The notes under the pieces were generated by a model. The model had not been told where the DNA came from. It saw only the letters and a list, made by a program, of their open reading frames with translations, and did not search any database. The position numbers were made by a program, and so were the translations under genes. From Streptomyces sp. Ru62 (lineage in GTDB: Bacteria > Actinomycetota > Actinomycetes > Streptomycetales > Streptomycetaceae): a stretch of DNA of 64,000 nt. Numbering within the stretch: position 1 is the stretch's first letter; each line of letters begins with the position of its first letter. Shown one piece after another: positions 1 to 9,281 of this stretch. The stretch covers positions 124,001-188,000 of the forward strand of contig NZ_PQSU01000014.1 of assembly GCF_002920615.1 (NCBI RefSeq). The letters are read 5' to 3'.

Positions 1-1179
<1,179 letters not shown>

Positions 1180-1215
1180 CCGGCCGGCTCCACCCCGCCT
1201 GACCCGTTGAACAGC

Positions 1216-1251
1216 ACGTCCGGGTCCGCCCCGCTGGGCGGACCCGGACGT
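1216..1251. terminator. Bidirectional terminator between katG and hbpS
   Basis: A perfect 16-bp stem (1216-1231 with 1236-1251) closes a 4-base loop. It lies between the stops of two convergent genes and is followed by a short T-containing stretch on the plus strand. It should end both transcripts. Confidence 0.85.
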
Positions 1252-1277
1252 CCTGCTTTCCGGCGGGACCGGGCGCG

Positions 1278-1844
1278 TCAGCGGCCCAGCGCCGCCGCGC
1301 CCGCCCGCGCGTACCGCTCGTCCAGGTCGCCCGACGGGGCGCCCGCGACACCGATGCCCGCGACCGGGGCGCCGTCGGCGGTCACCGGCGTACCGCCCGC
1401 GAGGAACAGCGTGCCCGGGATGTCCTTCAGGGTCGGTGCCTGCGCCAGCCGCTCGGTCAGCTCGGAGGTCGGCGCGTTCCAGGACACCGCGGTGAACGCC
1501 TTGCGCTCCGCGGACACGTACGACTGCGGGCCCGCCCCGTCTCCGCGCAGGGTGACCAGCGTGTTGCCGTTGCGGTCGACGACGGCCACGGACACGTGCC
1601 GGCCGTCCTTCTCGGCCGCCTCGACCGCGGCGCGCGCCGCCTTCGTCGCCGCGTCCAGGGTGAGGTGCGTGCTCCGGGTCAGCTCTCCGTTCCGGGCCGC
1701 GACGGGAGCGGCGGCGGGCGTGGCGTCCGTGGAGCCGGCGGCGTTTGCGGCCACCGTGCCGACGGCACCGGCACCGGCGACGGCCAGGGCGGCGCCGCCC
1801 ACGAGGACGCGGGCACGCAGGGACGGCTTCTTGCGGCTGGGCAT
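1278..1844 (-). CDS. hbpS: Secreted haem-binding sensor protein HbpS (GlcG/DUF336 family)
   Basis: 188 residues: a basic N-terminus (SRKKPSLRARV) and hydrophobic stretch to about residue 35 form an export signal, followed by one GlcG/HbpS (DUF336) domain ending in the usual GAPSGDLDERYARAG. In S. reticuli HbpS is an extracellular oligomer that binds haem and iron and modulates autophosphorylation of the membrane kinase SenS under oxidative stress. The gene is divergent from senS and convergent with the catalase gene. The signal has an RK rather than an RR pair, so Tat export is likely but not certain. Start is ATG with GGAAGG upstream. Confidence 0.9.
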   Translation of the reverse strand: MPSRKKPSLRARVLVGGAALAVAGAGAVGTVAANAAGSTDATPAAAPVAARNGELTRSTHLTLDAATKAARAAVEAAEKDGRHVSVAVVDRNGNTLVTLRGDGAGPQSYVSAERKAFTAVSWNAPTSELTERLAQAPTLKDIPGTLFLAGGTPVTADGAPVAGIGVAGAPSGDLDERYARAGAAALGR

Positions 1845-1951
1845 GCTGAGGGACCTTCCGGTAGGGGCTGGGCCGGGGGCGGAGTCGCTCCCGGAACCGA
1901 TCCTCGGCCCGTTGCGGGCCGGCTTCCGTCGCCGGACCGGATGCCCCGGGG

Positions 1952-1969
1952 GTCATCCGATCGGATGAC
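1952..1969. promoter_or_regulatory. 18-bp perfect palindrome, candidate SenR operator
   Basis: GTCATCCGATCGGATGAC equals its own reverse complement. It sits in the 181-bp divergent gap between hbpS and senS, about 20 bp upstream of a possible senS -10 (CACAAT, 1991-1996). SenR is known to bind upstream of hbpS and of the catalase operon in S. reticuli; assigning this site to SenR is inference. Confidence 0.6.
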
Positions 1970-2025
1970 ACCGAAGGTTCCGGGCGTGGGCACAATGGAG
2001 GGAGTTTGCCCAGTTCAGCGGGGAG

Positions 2026-3228
2026 ATGGAGGTGCCCGCGGTGGTCCTGTCCGAGCGCGACGACACCCGTGCCCTCACCGTCGTCATGCACACGGCGTTC
2101 TTCGTGCTGCTGTCCGCGTCCGCCGCCCGCTACCTGGCCCGGCACGCCGGCGGATCGCACACCCCTTGGGTGATCGCCCTGTCCGTGCTGCTGGCCGCGC
2201 TCTACGTCCTCGGCCCTGCCCTCGGCACCCGGCCCGGCCCGCGCCGCCTCACCTGGCTCGGCCTCGTCGTCGCCGCGTGGGCGCTCCTCGTCGTCCTCGC
2301 CCCGAGCTTCGCCTGGTGCGCGGTCCCGCTCTTCTACACCGGCCTGCGCACCCTCCCACCGCGCACCGCGGTCCCGCTGGTCGCGCTCCTCACCGCGCTC
2401 GCGGTGGCCACCCAGCTCCGCCTGGCCGGCTGGCCCGACCCGAACGTGCTGCTGGCACCGCCCGCGGTGGCCGCCGTGGCCACCACCGTGTTCGTCGTCA
2501 TGCAGCGCCAGGCGGCCCGCCAGGACGCCCTGATCGACGACCTGGTGCGCACCCGGCGCGACCTGGCGGCCACCGAGCGCCGCGAGGGCACCCTCGCCGA
2601 ACGCGAACGGCTCGCCCGGGAGATCCACGACACCCTCGCCCAGGGCATGTCCAGCCAGCGCATGCTGCTCCAGGCGGCCGACCGCCTCTGGGACACCGCG
2701 CCCGGCACCGCCCGCGACCACGTCCGTACGGCGGCGGCGATCGCCGAGCGCAGCCTCGCCGAGGCCCGCCGCTTCGTCCACGACCTGACCCCGGCCGACC
2801 TGGCCGAGGGCGGCGGCCTGCTCCAGGCACTGCGCGCCGTCGCCGAGCGCGAGACGACAGCCACGCTCACCGTCCGCGTCCACGCCGAGGGCAGCCGACC
2901 CGTCCCGCTGCCCGCCCCCGTGGAGTCGGCCCTGCTGCGCATCGCCCAGGGCGCCCTCGCCAACGTCCGCGAACACGCGGCGGCCACCACCGCCACCCTC
3001 ACCCTGACCTGCCTGGACGACCAGATCGTCCTCGACGTCACGGACGACGGCCGCGGCTACGACCCGCGCACCCCGCCCGCCCCCGGAGCCGCCCCGGCCG
3101 ACGCGCGCGGACACGGCCTGCCCGCCATCCGCGCCCGCCTGCGCCAGCTGGGCGGCACCCTCACGATCGAGTCGGCACCCGGTGAGGGCACCGCGCTGTC
3201 GGCGGCGATCCCGTTGGAGCCGAGATGA
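2026..3228 (+). CDS. senS: Sensor histidine kinase SenS
   Basis: 400 residues. Five or six hydrophobic segments span residues about 20-160. A HisKA_3 dimerisation helix follows, with the phospho-acceptor His201 in LAREIHDTLAQG, then a HATPase_c domain with DDGRGYDP and GHGLPAIRARL. It is the membrane kinase partner of HbpS and signals haem or redox stress to SenR. Translation is coupled to senR by an ATGA overlap. The start is uncertain: ATG 2026 has its purine-rich site too close, while GTG 2032 or GTG 2041 are better spaced from GGGGAG or GGAGG. The neighbours make the assignment firm. Confidence 0.9.
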   Translation: MEVPAVVLSERDDTRALTVVMHTAFFVLLSASAARYLARHAGGSHTPWVIALSVLLAALYVLGPALGTRPGPRRLTWLGLVVAAWALLVVLAPSFAWCAVPLFYTGLRTLPPRTAVPLVALLTALAVATQLRLAGWPDPNVLLAPPAVAAVATTVFVVMQRQAARQDALIDDLVRTRRDLAATERREGTLAERERLAREIHDTLAQGMSSQRMLLQAADRLWDTAPGTARDHVRTAAAIAERSLAEARRFVHDLTPADLAEGGGLLQALRAVAERETTATLTVRVHAEGSRPVPLPAPVESALLRIAQGALANVREHAAATTATLTLTCLDDQIVLDVTDDGRGYDPRTPPAPGAAPADARGHGLPAIRARLRQLGGTLTIESAPGEGTALSAAIPLEPR

Positions 3229-3878
3229 CCCACACCCCCGAGACGGCCGCACCGGCACCGGTGCGCATCCTCGTCTGCGACGACCACGCCGTCGTACCCG
3301 CCGGACTGCTGGCGCTCCTGCGCAGCGCCCCGGACATCGAGGTCGTCGGCGAGGCCGGCAGCGGTGAGGAGGCGCTCGCCCTCGCGCGCAGGACCGCCCC
3401 GGACGTCGTCCTCATGGACCTCCAACTGGGCGAGGGCATCGACGGCGTCGAGACCACCCGCCGGCTGCGCGCCGAGCCGTCCGCCCCGCACGTCCTGGTC
3501 CTCACCACGTACGACACCGACGCCGACGTCACCCGGGCCGTCGACGCGGGCGCCACCGGCTACCTGCTGAAGGCCGAGCGCGCCGAGGACCTGTTCACGG
3601 CGATCCACGCCGCCGCCCAGGGCCGCCCGGCCCTCTCGCCCCCGGTCGCCGACCGTGTCATGTCCCGGCTCCGCAACCCGCGCCCCACCCTGACACCCCG
3701 CGAACTCGACATCCTCACCCACCTCTCGCGAGGCCTCTCCAACCACGCCATCGCCCGCGCCCTCTACATCAGCGAGGCCACGGTGAAGACGCATCTGCGG
3801 CGCATCTACGACAAGCTCGGCGTGGACACGAGGGCGGGCGCGGTGGCGGTGGCGAAGGAACAGCGCCTGCTGGCCTGA
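3225..3878 (+). CDS. senR: Response regulator SenR (NarL/FixJ family)
   Basis: 217 residues. The receiver domain (about 13-130) has the acidic pair C18-D19-D20, phospho-acceptor Asp65 (VLMDLQLG) and Lys116 (GYLLKAE). A LuxR-type helix-turn-helix covers about 150-210 (LTPRELDILTHLSRGLSNHAIA). It overlaps senS by 4 bases. Phosphorylated SenR activates the catalase and hbpS genes in S. reticuli. The palindrome at 1952-1969 is the obvious candidate target here. Confidence 0.92.
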   Translation: MTHTPETAAPAPVRILVCDDHAVVPAGLLALLRSAPDIEVVGEAGSGEEALALARRTAPDVVLMDLQLGEGIDGVETTRRLRAEPSAPHVLVLTTYDTDADVTRAVDAGATGYLLKAERAEDLFTAIHAAAQGRPALSPPVADRVMSRLRNPRPTLTPRELDILTHLSRGLSNHAIARALYISEATVKTHLRRIYDKLGVDTRAGAVAVAKEQRLLA

Positions 3879-3915
3879 CCGGGGCCATGGAACGCCGGTC
3901 CGGACGACGGCCGCC

Positions 3916-3970
3916 AGGGGCGCGGGGCTGTGTCCCTGTGCGGCTCGGCCGCGTGGGCGCGACGAGCCAC
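3916..3970. repeat. Streptomyces dispersed intergenic repeat, copy 1
   Basis: The GGGGCGCGGGGCTGTGTCC...GTGCGGCTCGGCCGCGTGGGCGCGACGAGCCAC pattern belongs to a family I recognise as common between Streptomyces genes. It lies between the convergent senR and blaB, with GC-rich pairing typical of a terminator. A second, diverged copy lies inside a permease gene at 16105-16162. Confidence 0.55.
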
Positions 3971-4029
3971 CGGAAACCCGCGGCCGGGCGACGACCTTCC
4001 CCCCGGCGACGCCGACGCGCGACAGCCCC

Positions 4030-4989
4030 CTACCTCCGCAACGCCTCGAACGCCTCCCGCCCCGCCACCCCGATCGCGAGGTCGATGTCCGGGGCCAGCC
4101 CCGCCCGCCGTCCGGCCCGGGTCAGCGCGGCGATCGCCACCCGCTCCCCGGACTCCGCCTCGACGACCCCGATCTCGTGCCGGAGATGCAGGAACGTGCC
4201 CGTCTTCCCGCTCCACCGCAGCGTGTCCGTCCGCAACTCGCTCGCCAGCCGCTGCGTGAACACCTGGAGCCCCATCAGCCGCCGCAGCTCCGCCGTCGCC
4301 CCGGGACCGGCGATCCCGTCGCACCACACGTGCTCCAGCAGGCCGACGAGCGCCGCGGCCGAACCGGCGTTGGCATGGGCCGGGTCCAGGGTCTCGATGG
4401 TGTGCCGGCCCGCCCCCTCGTCCCGGACGGCGAGTTCCAGCGCGAGGGAGAAGTCGTTGCCGGCGGCACCGGCGGCGCACTCGTACAGGTGGTTCATCCG
4501 GTGCCGCATCCGGATCCCGTCGCAGCCCCAGGCGCGCAGCCGCGCGTCGACGTCCGCCACCGGTACCAGGTCGAGCAGCGCGTCCGCGGCGGCGTTGTCG
4601 CTCACCGACAGCATGAGCGCGAGCAGGTCGCCGACGGCCACGGTGGCCGGGTGGCGGAAGGCGGCGAGCCCGGTGGGACCGACGCTGCTGGTGCCGGGAT
4701 CCACCGTGACGGGGTGCGCCGGGTCGAGGTCACCGTGCGCGATCCGGTCCAGCACCACCAGGGCGAGCGGGACCTTCGCCACCGACGCCAGGGGGGTCGA
4801 CTCCTCGATGTCGAAGCCGAGTTGCTCACCGCTGTCGAGGTCACGGGCGAGGAAGGAGCCGCGGACGCCGAGCGCCGTCCAGTCCGCGGCTATGGCCTCG
4901 GCGACATCGAGAAGGGCCCGGTCGTCGCCGACGTACACCGGCCGGTGCGCCGGTGCTGTGCCGGCCGGTGAGCGGTGCGCGGTGTTCAT
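4030..4989 (-). CDS. blaB: BlaB-like penicillin-recognising protein (class A beta-lactamase fold)
   Basis: 319 residues with the active-serine triad of class A enzymes: S69-V-A-K72, S130-D-N132 and K262-T-G264. It has no signal peptide, so it should be cytoplasmic or inner-face associated, and no clear Glu166-type ExxLN motif, arguing against efficient beta-lactam hydrolysis. In S. cacaoi, blaB lies downstream of the LysR activator gene blaA and is needed with it to induce the beta-lactamase gene blaL. The same order (blaL, divergent blaA, then blaB) is seen here. An independent peptidase role cannot be excluded. Start ATG 4989; 130 bp separate it from blaA. Confidence 0.8.
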   Translation of the reverse strand: MNTAHRSPAGTAPAHRPVYVGDDRALLDVAEAIAADWTALGVRGSFLARDLDSGEQLGFDIEESTPLASVAKVPLALVVLDRIAHGDLDPAHPVTVDPGTSSVGPTGLAAFRHPATVAVGDLLALMLSVSDNAAADALLDLVPVADVDARLRAWGCDGIRMRHRMNHLYECAAGAAGNDFSLALELAVRDEGAGRHTIETLDPAHANAGSAAALVGLLEHVWCDGIAGPGATAELRRLMGLQVFTQRLASELRTDTLRWSGKTGTFLHLRHEIGVVEAESGERVAIAALTRAGRRAGLAPDIDLAIGVAGREAFEALRR

Positions 4990-5119
4990 CGACCCGTCGT
5001 GCCTTTCGGTGAGGTGCCCGCCGAGCCCATCGGTGAGCCGTCTGCCAGAGTCATCCGCGAAGCCGTTGCCCCGCTCGTCCGCAAGCCGTTACCGCGCTGC
5101 CCCGCAAACCCTGGCCCGC

Positions 5120-6103
5120 TCACCCGCGAGCCGCCAGCCGCGCGTGCACGTCCTCGCCGCCGGCCCCCGGCACCGGCCCGCCATGCCGGGCAGGCGCCGC
5201 GCCCACGGCCGCTGCCAGCGGTGTGGCCAGCCAGCCCGGTACGGTTCCCGCGCTGTCGCGGCCCGGGGCGGCGCCCACGTCGTACCCCCGGTGCAGGGCG
5301 GGGTCGGCGAGGGGTCTCCAAGGGGCCCCGTGCTGCCGCGCGAACGGCTCGGTGCACAGCAGCACACCGCTTCCGGCCAGTGTCTCGGCGAGCGCGGTGG
5401 CCGCCGGGCCGGCCGGCCGGATCCTGCTCTCGGGCAGCCCGGCGCGCGCGGCTGCCCGAGACAACCGGTCCTCGAAGTACGGCACTTGGTCCTCCGCCGG
5501 GAGCAGCAGGGGCGGTGGTGCGGCGGGTCCGGCGGTGCGACCGCGGCGCGGCCGCAGCTCTTCGAGGTGGACCGTACGCCGCGAGGCCCCGCTCCCGGTC
5601 CCGCTGCCCTCCGGCACCGGCGCGGACGCCAGCCCCAACGGCGCCCGGAACGCGGCCTCTTCCGGCGGGGTCCGCACCAGCGCGTACCCGAGCGAACCGT
5701 CGGCCAGTCCGGAAACCCGCTCCAGGGGCGGCAGTTCCCGTATGCCGAGGGTGATCCCGTGCTCGGCGCCGGCGCGGAGGGCCCGGGCCAGCGCGACGGG
5801 GGCGCAGTCCGCGGGCACTCCGACGGCGCACACCCGGGACCGCCGGGCCGCGCGGGCGACCTGTCGCAACCGCTGGGCCCGGTCCAGCACGTCCCGGGCG
5901 TACGGGAGCAGGAGAACGCCCAGTTCGGTGGTCACGGTCTGCCGCCGGGACCGGTCGAAGAGCGAGCCGCCGAAGTGTTCCTCCAGCGTCTTGATACGGC
6001 GGCTGAGCAGCGGCTGGGCGATCCCGAGCCGGTCGGCCGCCTGGGAGAAGCTCGCCTCGTCGGCCGTGGCCACATACGCCTCCAGGTGCGCCAGGAGATC
6101 CAT
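5120..6103 (-). CDS. blaA: BlaA-like LysR-type activator of the beta-lactamase gene
   Basis: 327 residues. The N-terminal winged helix-turn-helix shows the LysR pattern ASFSQAADRLGIAQPLLSRRIKTLE. The C-terminal part is an atypical, Pro/Ala-rich co-inducer domain. It is divergent from blaL across 179 bp, as in the S. cacaoi blaL-blaA pair, where BlaA is required for induction. The T-N11-A dyad at 6112-6128 sits 9 bases upstream of its ATG, so binding should both activate blaL and limit blaA. The ligand is unknown; BlaB may relay it. Confidence 0.85.
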   Translation of the reverse strand: MDLLAHLEAYVATADEASFSQAADRLGIAQPLLSRRIKTLEEHFGGSLFDRSRRQTVTTELGVLLLPYARDVLDRAQRLRQVARAARRSRVCAVGVPADCAPVALARALRAGAEHGITLGIRELPPLERVSGLADGSLGYALVRTPPEEAAFRAPLGLASAPVPEGSGTGSGASRRTVHLEELRPRRGRTAGPAAPPPLLLPAEDQVPYFEDRLSRAAARAGLPESRIRPAGPAATALAETLAGSGVLLCTEPFARQHGAPWRPLADPALHRGYDVGAAPGRDSAGTVPGWLATPLAAAVGAAPARHGGPVPGAGGEDVHARLAARG

Positions 6104-6111
6104 GCTGCACT

Positions 6112-6128
6112 CATATCAATTCGGTATG
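6112..6128. promoter_or_regulatory. LysR-type T-N11-A operator between blaA and blaL
   Basis: CATA-N9-TATG is an inverted repeat containing a T-N11-A core, the standard LysR recognition pattern, in an AT-richer stretch of the divergent region. It fits BlaA binding; S. cacaoi BlaA is known to use such motifs. Confidence 0.65.
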
Positions 6129-6282
6129 GGACCTTCAAAGTTCTCTCTTGGACATGAGTGGCCTCCCGCTGTTTCGCTGTGCCCGTCGCCGGCCTCCGGT
6201 GAAGACCGACGCCGGTGCGGACGCCGGCGACCGACCCCGCCGACCGACCCCGATGACGGGCCGACCTGGGAGGACCTCACCC

Positions 6283-7212
6283 ATGACCGATCTCGACCGC
6301 CGCACCCGGCTGCCGCGTCGCCGCCTGATCAAGGCCGGCCTCGCGCTCACCGGCGCCGCCGTCACCACCACCGCGCTCTCCGCTTCCCCCGCCTCCGCGA
6401 GCCCGGACGCCGAAGCGCGCGCCGTACACGCCGAGCTGGCCGAGCTGGAGCAGCGCCACGGCGCCCGGCTGGGCGTGTACGCGCGCAACGTCCGTACCGG
6501 GCGGACCGTGTCCCACCGGGCGGGGGAGCGGTTCGCGATGTGCTCCACGTTCAAGGCGTTCGCCGCTGCGGCGGTCCTGCGCGACCGGGCCGGGTGCGCG
6601 CCGCTGGACCGGGTGGTGCACTACCCGCCGCACGACCTCCTGCCCAACTCCCCGCGCACGGAGGAGAACCTGGCGACCGGCATGACCGTGGCCGACCTGT
6701 GTGCGGCGGCCATCCAGTACAGCGACAACGCGGCCGGCAACCTGCTGCTCCGGGAGCTGGGCGGCCCGGCCGGACTCACCCGCTTCCACCGGTCGCTCGG
6801 CGACGAGGTGAGCCGGCTCGACCGGTGGGAGCCGGAGCTGAACACCGCGATCCCCGGGGACCCGCGCGACACCACGACCCCGGAGGCGATCGCCGCGAGC
6901 CTGGAGCGCGTCACCCTGGGCCGGGCGCTGTCCCGTGCCGACCGTGAGCGGTTCGTCGGCTGGCTGAAGGGCAACACCACGAGCTCGGCACGGTTCCGCA
7001 AGGGGCTGCCGAAGGAGTGGGTCGTGGCGGACAAGACCGGTACCGGCGACTATGCGACCGCCAACGACATCGGCGTGGCCTGGACGTCCCGGCGGACACC
7101 CCTCGTGCTGGCGGTCCTGTCCGGCAAGGACACCCCCGACGCCCCGGTGGACGAGGCGCTGATCGCCGACGCGGCGGCCGTCGTGGCCCGCACCCTCGCC
7201 CCTGGCGAGTAA
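6283..7212 (+). CDS. blaL: Secreted class A beta-lactamase
   Basis: 309 residues from ATG 6283, chosen because GGGAGGA lies 8 bases upstream. The Tat-type signal (PRRRLIKAGL, then a hydrophobic segment ending near ASPASAS) directs export. Catalytic motifs are complete: S88-T-F-K91, S147-D-N149, E183-P-E-L-N187 (omega loop Glu166 equivalent) and K251-T-G253. It hydrolyses penicillins outside the membrane. It is divergent from the blaA regulator and probably inducible by beta-lactams. An in-frame upstream ATG at 6148 has no ribosome site and would bury the signal peptide. Confidence 0.95.
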   Translation: MTDLDRRTRLPRRRLIKAGLALTGAAVTTTALSASPASASPDAEARAVHAELAELEQRHGARLGVYARNVRTGRTVSHRAGERFAMCSTFKAFAAAAVLRDRAGCAPLDRVVHYPPHDLLPNSPRTEENLATGMTVADLCAAAIQYSDNAAGNLLLRELGGPAGLTRFHRSLGDEVSRLDRWEPELNTAIPGDPRDTTTPEAIAASLERVTLGRALSRADRERFVGWLKGNTTSSARFRKGLPKEWVVADKTGTGDYATANDIGVAWTSRRTPLVLAVLSGKDTPDAPVDEALIADAAAVVARTLAPGE

Positions 7213-7222
7213 CTCCGGGCAG

Positions 7223-7249
7223 TATTCAGTGAATTCACTCATCTGAATA
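7223..7249. repeat. AT-rich nested inverted repeat after blaL
   Basis: The arms TATTCAG (7223-7229) and CTGAATA (7243-7249) enclose most of a second perfect palindrome, AGTGAATTCACT (7228-7239). It starts 10 bases after the blaL stop. It could be a weak terminator or a protein-binding site; its low GC is unusual here. Confidence 0.5.
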
Positions 7250-7336
7250 TGAATCCTTCGCCTCCGACGGACGCCTGGCGGTGACCTTCGGCGGCAGCGT
7301 CGTGACGCCGTAGCCACCGCGCCACGGCCAGGGAAC

Positions 7337-7365
7337 GCGGGAGGCCGCCGCGGGCGGCCTCCCGC
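7337..7365. terminator. Strong terminator hairpin
   Basis: A perfect 13-bp stem (7337-7349 with 7353-7365) and 3-base loop, followed by TTCCT. It separates blaL from the convergent gene at 7454-8182. Between the blaL stop and this hairpin is a short codon-biased open stretch ending in TAG at 7312 that may be a gene remnant. Confidence 0.8.
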
Positions 7366-7453
7366 TTCCTGCTGTCAGCGGGCGGAGTCGGTCCGGGTGA
7401 TGCCCCTCGTCCAGGCGACCGACGGCAAGGGCACGTTGTCCGCCCGCGCTTGT

Positions 7454-8182
7454 TCAGCCGACCGGGTCGCCGGGTGACACGGGACGGACCTCCAGGTCCG
7501 CCGCGGCCAGCAGGTCGGCGATCAGCTCCGGTGAACCACCGACATAGGTGCTGGCCAGATCCACGTCTCCGCCCACGATCCAGGCGCGGTCCTGTGGCCA
7601 CCACAGGTCGGGAAGCTCGGCGAACTCGTCCAGCGTCATGGGGGACAGGGCGTCGGCCAGCCGGCCGGCCAGCAGGATCTCGTCCCGGCCCGGTGTCTCG
7701 AACGTACCGAACCGGCCCCAGTCCCAGCGGCCGTACCCGCACCACAGCCCGAACCAGCACCGCTCAGGGGTCCCCGTGTGCCGGGTCAGGACGGGCAGCA
7801 GGGCCCGTGCGACGTCCGGCGGGGTCGGCCCCTCCCCGGGATGCTCGTCCCACACGCCGGGCAGGCCGTGGTCGGAGCGGTCGACATGGTCCTGGTCCGT
7901 CCCGATCACCTCGTGCCAGCGGGTGACCGGTGTGACGCGCGTGCCGTGGGCGGCGGCGACCGTCGACCAGCGCACCGGCCGCTCGTCCAGCCGGGCCGGG
8001 TGCAGGATCCGCGCGTAGGCGGCGAAACCCGGCGCGGCGACGCCCGCCACCGTGCCGAGCGCGCCCAGCTCCGATCGGGTCAGCCAGTCGGCGGGGGAGA
8101 GGTCGTCGGCCCGTACCCGAAGCCGGCCGTACCACTCCGGAGCGGGGTCCTGGTCGACCAGGGGACAGTCGTTCACCCCCAC
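7454..8182 (-). CDS. Hypothetical protein, Trp-rich, 242 aa
   Basis: I do not recognise a named family. The protein is acidic and soluble, with no signal or membrane segment. It has a Trp-rich middle (CWFGLWCGYGRWDWGRFG) and a later DLWWPQDRAWIVGGDVDLAST segment, suggesting a substrate- or nucleotide-handling fold conserved in Streptomyces. Codon bias is normal. It is 71 bp downstream of a VOC gene on the same strand, so the two may be co-transcribed. Start ATG 8182 lacks a strong ribosome site. Confidence 0.8.
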   Translation of the reverse strand: MGVNDCPLVDQDPAPEWYGRLRVRADDLSPADWLTRSELGALGTVAGVAAPGFAAYARILHPARLDERPVRWSTVAAAHGTRVTPVTRWHEVIGTDQDHVDRSDHGLPGVWDEHPGEGPTPPDVARALLPVLTRHTGTPERCWFGLWCGYGRWDWGRFGTFETPGRDEILLAGRLADALSPMTLDEFAELPDLWWPQDRAWIVGGDVDLASTYVGGSPELIADLLAAADLEVRPVSPGDPVG

Positions 8183-8253
8183 AGTGTGCCGTGCCGACCG
8201 CCCGGAGCGGTCGACCGGGCGGGCCGGGACCGAGGCCCCGGCCCGCCCCCCGC

Positions 8254-8655
8254 TCAGGACCCGGCAGGCTGCGAGTGGCTGCCGTAGGGGCGGGTGATGA
8301 TCTCCATGCCGTGTCCGGCCGGATCCAAGAAGTACACGCCCCGGCCGCCGTGGTGGTGGTTGATCTCACCCGGCTGCCTTCCGCGCGGATCGGCGTAGTA
8401 GGTGATCCCGGCCTGCCGGATGCGGGTGAAGGCCGCGTCGAACTCCTCGTCGGAGACGAGGAAGGCGTAGTGCTGCATGACGATCGACTCCGCCGGGATG
8501 GTGGCGAAGTCAAGGGTCACCCCGTTGCTGGTGGCGACCGGAATGAACGGGCCCCACTCGGGCCCGACCTCCAGCCCCAGGACACGGGCCAGGAACGCGG
8601 CGGACTCCCGGTTGTCCCGGGCGTGCACGATGGTGTGATTCAGCTCGACTGACAT
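8254..8655 (-). CDS. VOC-family (glyoxalase/bleomycin-resistance-like) protein
   Basis: 133 residues from ATG 8655, supported by GGAGG 10 bases upstream. A single vicinal-oxygen-chelate domain is visible: LNHTIVHARD at the start, an inner YAFLVSDEEFDAAF, and YFLDPAGHGMEIITRPYG at the end. Such proteins bind metals through His/Glu and act as lyases, dioxygenases or antibiotic-binding proteins; the substrate cannot be read here. Longer readings to 8877 run into a hexanucleotide repeat giving poly-GV and are rejected. Confidence 0.85.
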   Translation of the reverse strand: MSVELNHTIVHARDNRESAAFLARVLGLEVGPEWGPFIPVATSNGVTLDFATIPAESIVMQHYAFLVSDEEFDAAFTRIRQAGITYYADPRGRQPGEINHHHGGRGVYFLDPAGHGMEIITRPYGSHSQPAGS

Positions 8656-9021
<366 letters not shown>

Positions 9022-9204
9022 ATGTCTTCTGTCAACGACGCGTTGGACAACGCGCGCTTCACCTACGAGCAGCACATGCGGACCTGCCGCCAGTGCCACG
9101 CCGACGCCGCCCCCTGTGCCGTGGCGAAGCACCTCCTGCGGATCTACAACCTCGCCCGCAGGGACCGGATGCGGACCGGCGGCCCGGACACGTCCACGGC
9201 CTGA
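9022..9204 (+). CDS. Small Cys-rich protein, 60 aa
   Basis: 60 residues with C22-R-Q-C25-H26 and C32 (CRQCHADAAPC) followed by a basic helix (AKHLLRIYNLARRDRMR). GGAGA lies upstream of ATG 9022. There is no signal peptide, so the CxxCH is more likely a metal-binding knuckle than a haem c site. Similar small proteins are, as I recall, unannotated in other Streptomyces. It lies 77 bp upstream of the SDR gene on the same strand. Confidence 0.7.
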   Translation: MSSVNDALDNARFTYEQHMRTCRQCHADAAPCAVAKHLLRIYNLARRDRMRTGGPDTSTA

Positions 9205-9281
9205 CCTGCGCGACGCTTTTCACCCGTCGCGAGGAGGGAACCCGGTGGTCTGTCCCGTTCTCCGAGACACAGGAGGCCACC

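Noticed and set aside
9088..9120. CxxCH as a cytochrome c haem site
   Set aside because: No signal peptide or maturation context; a metal-binding knuckle is more likely.
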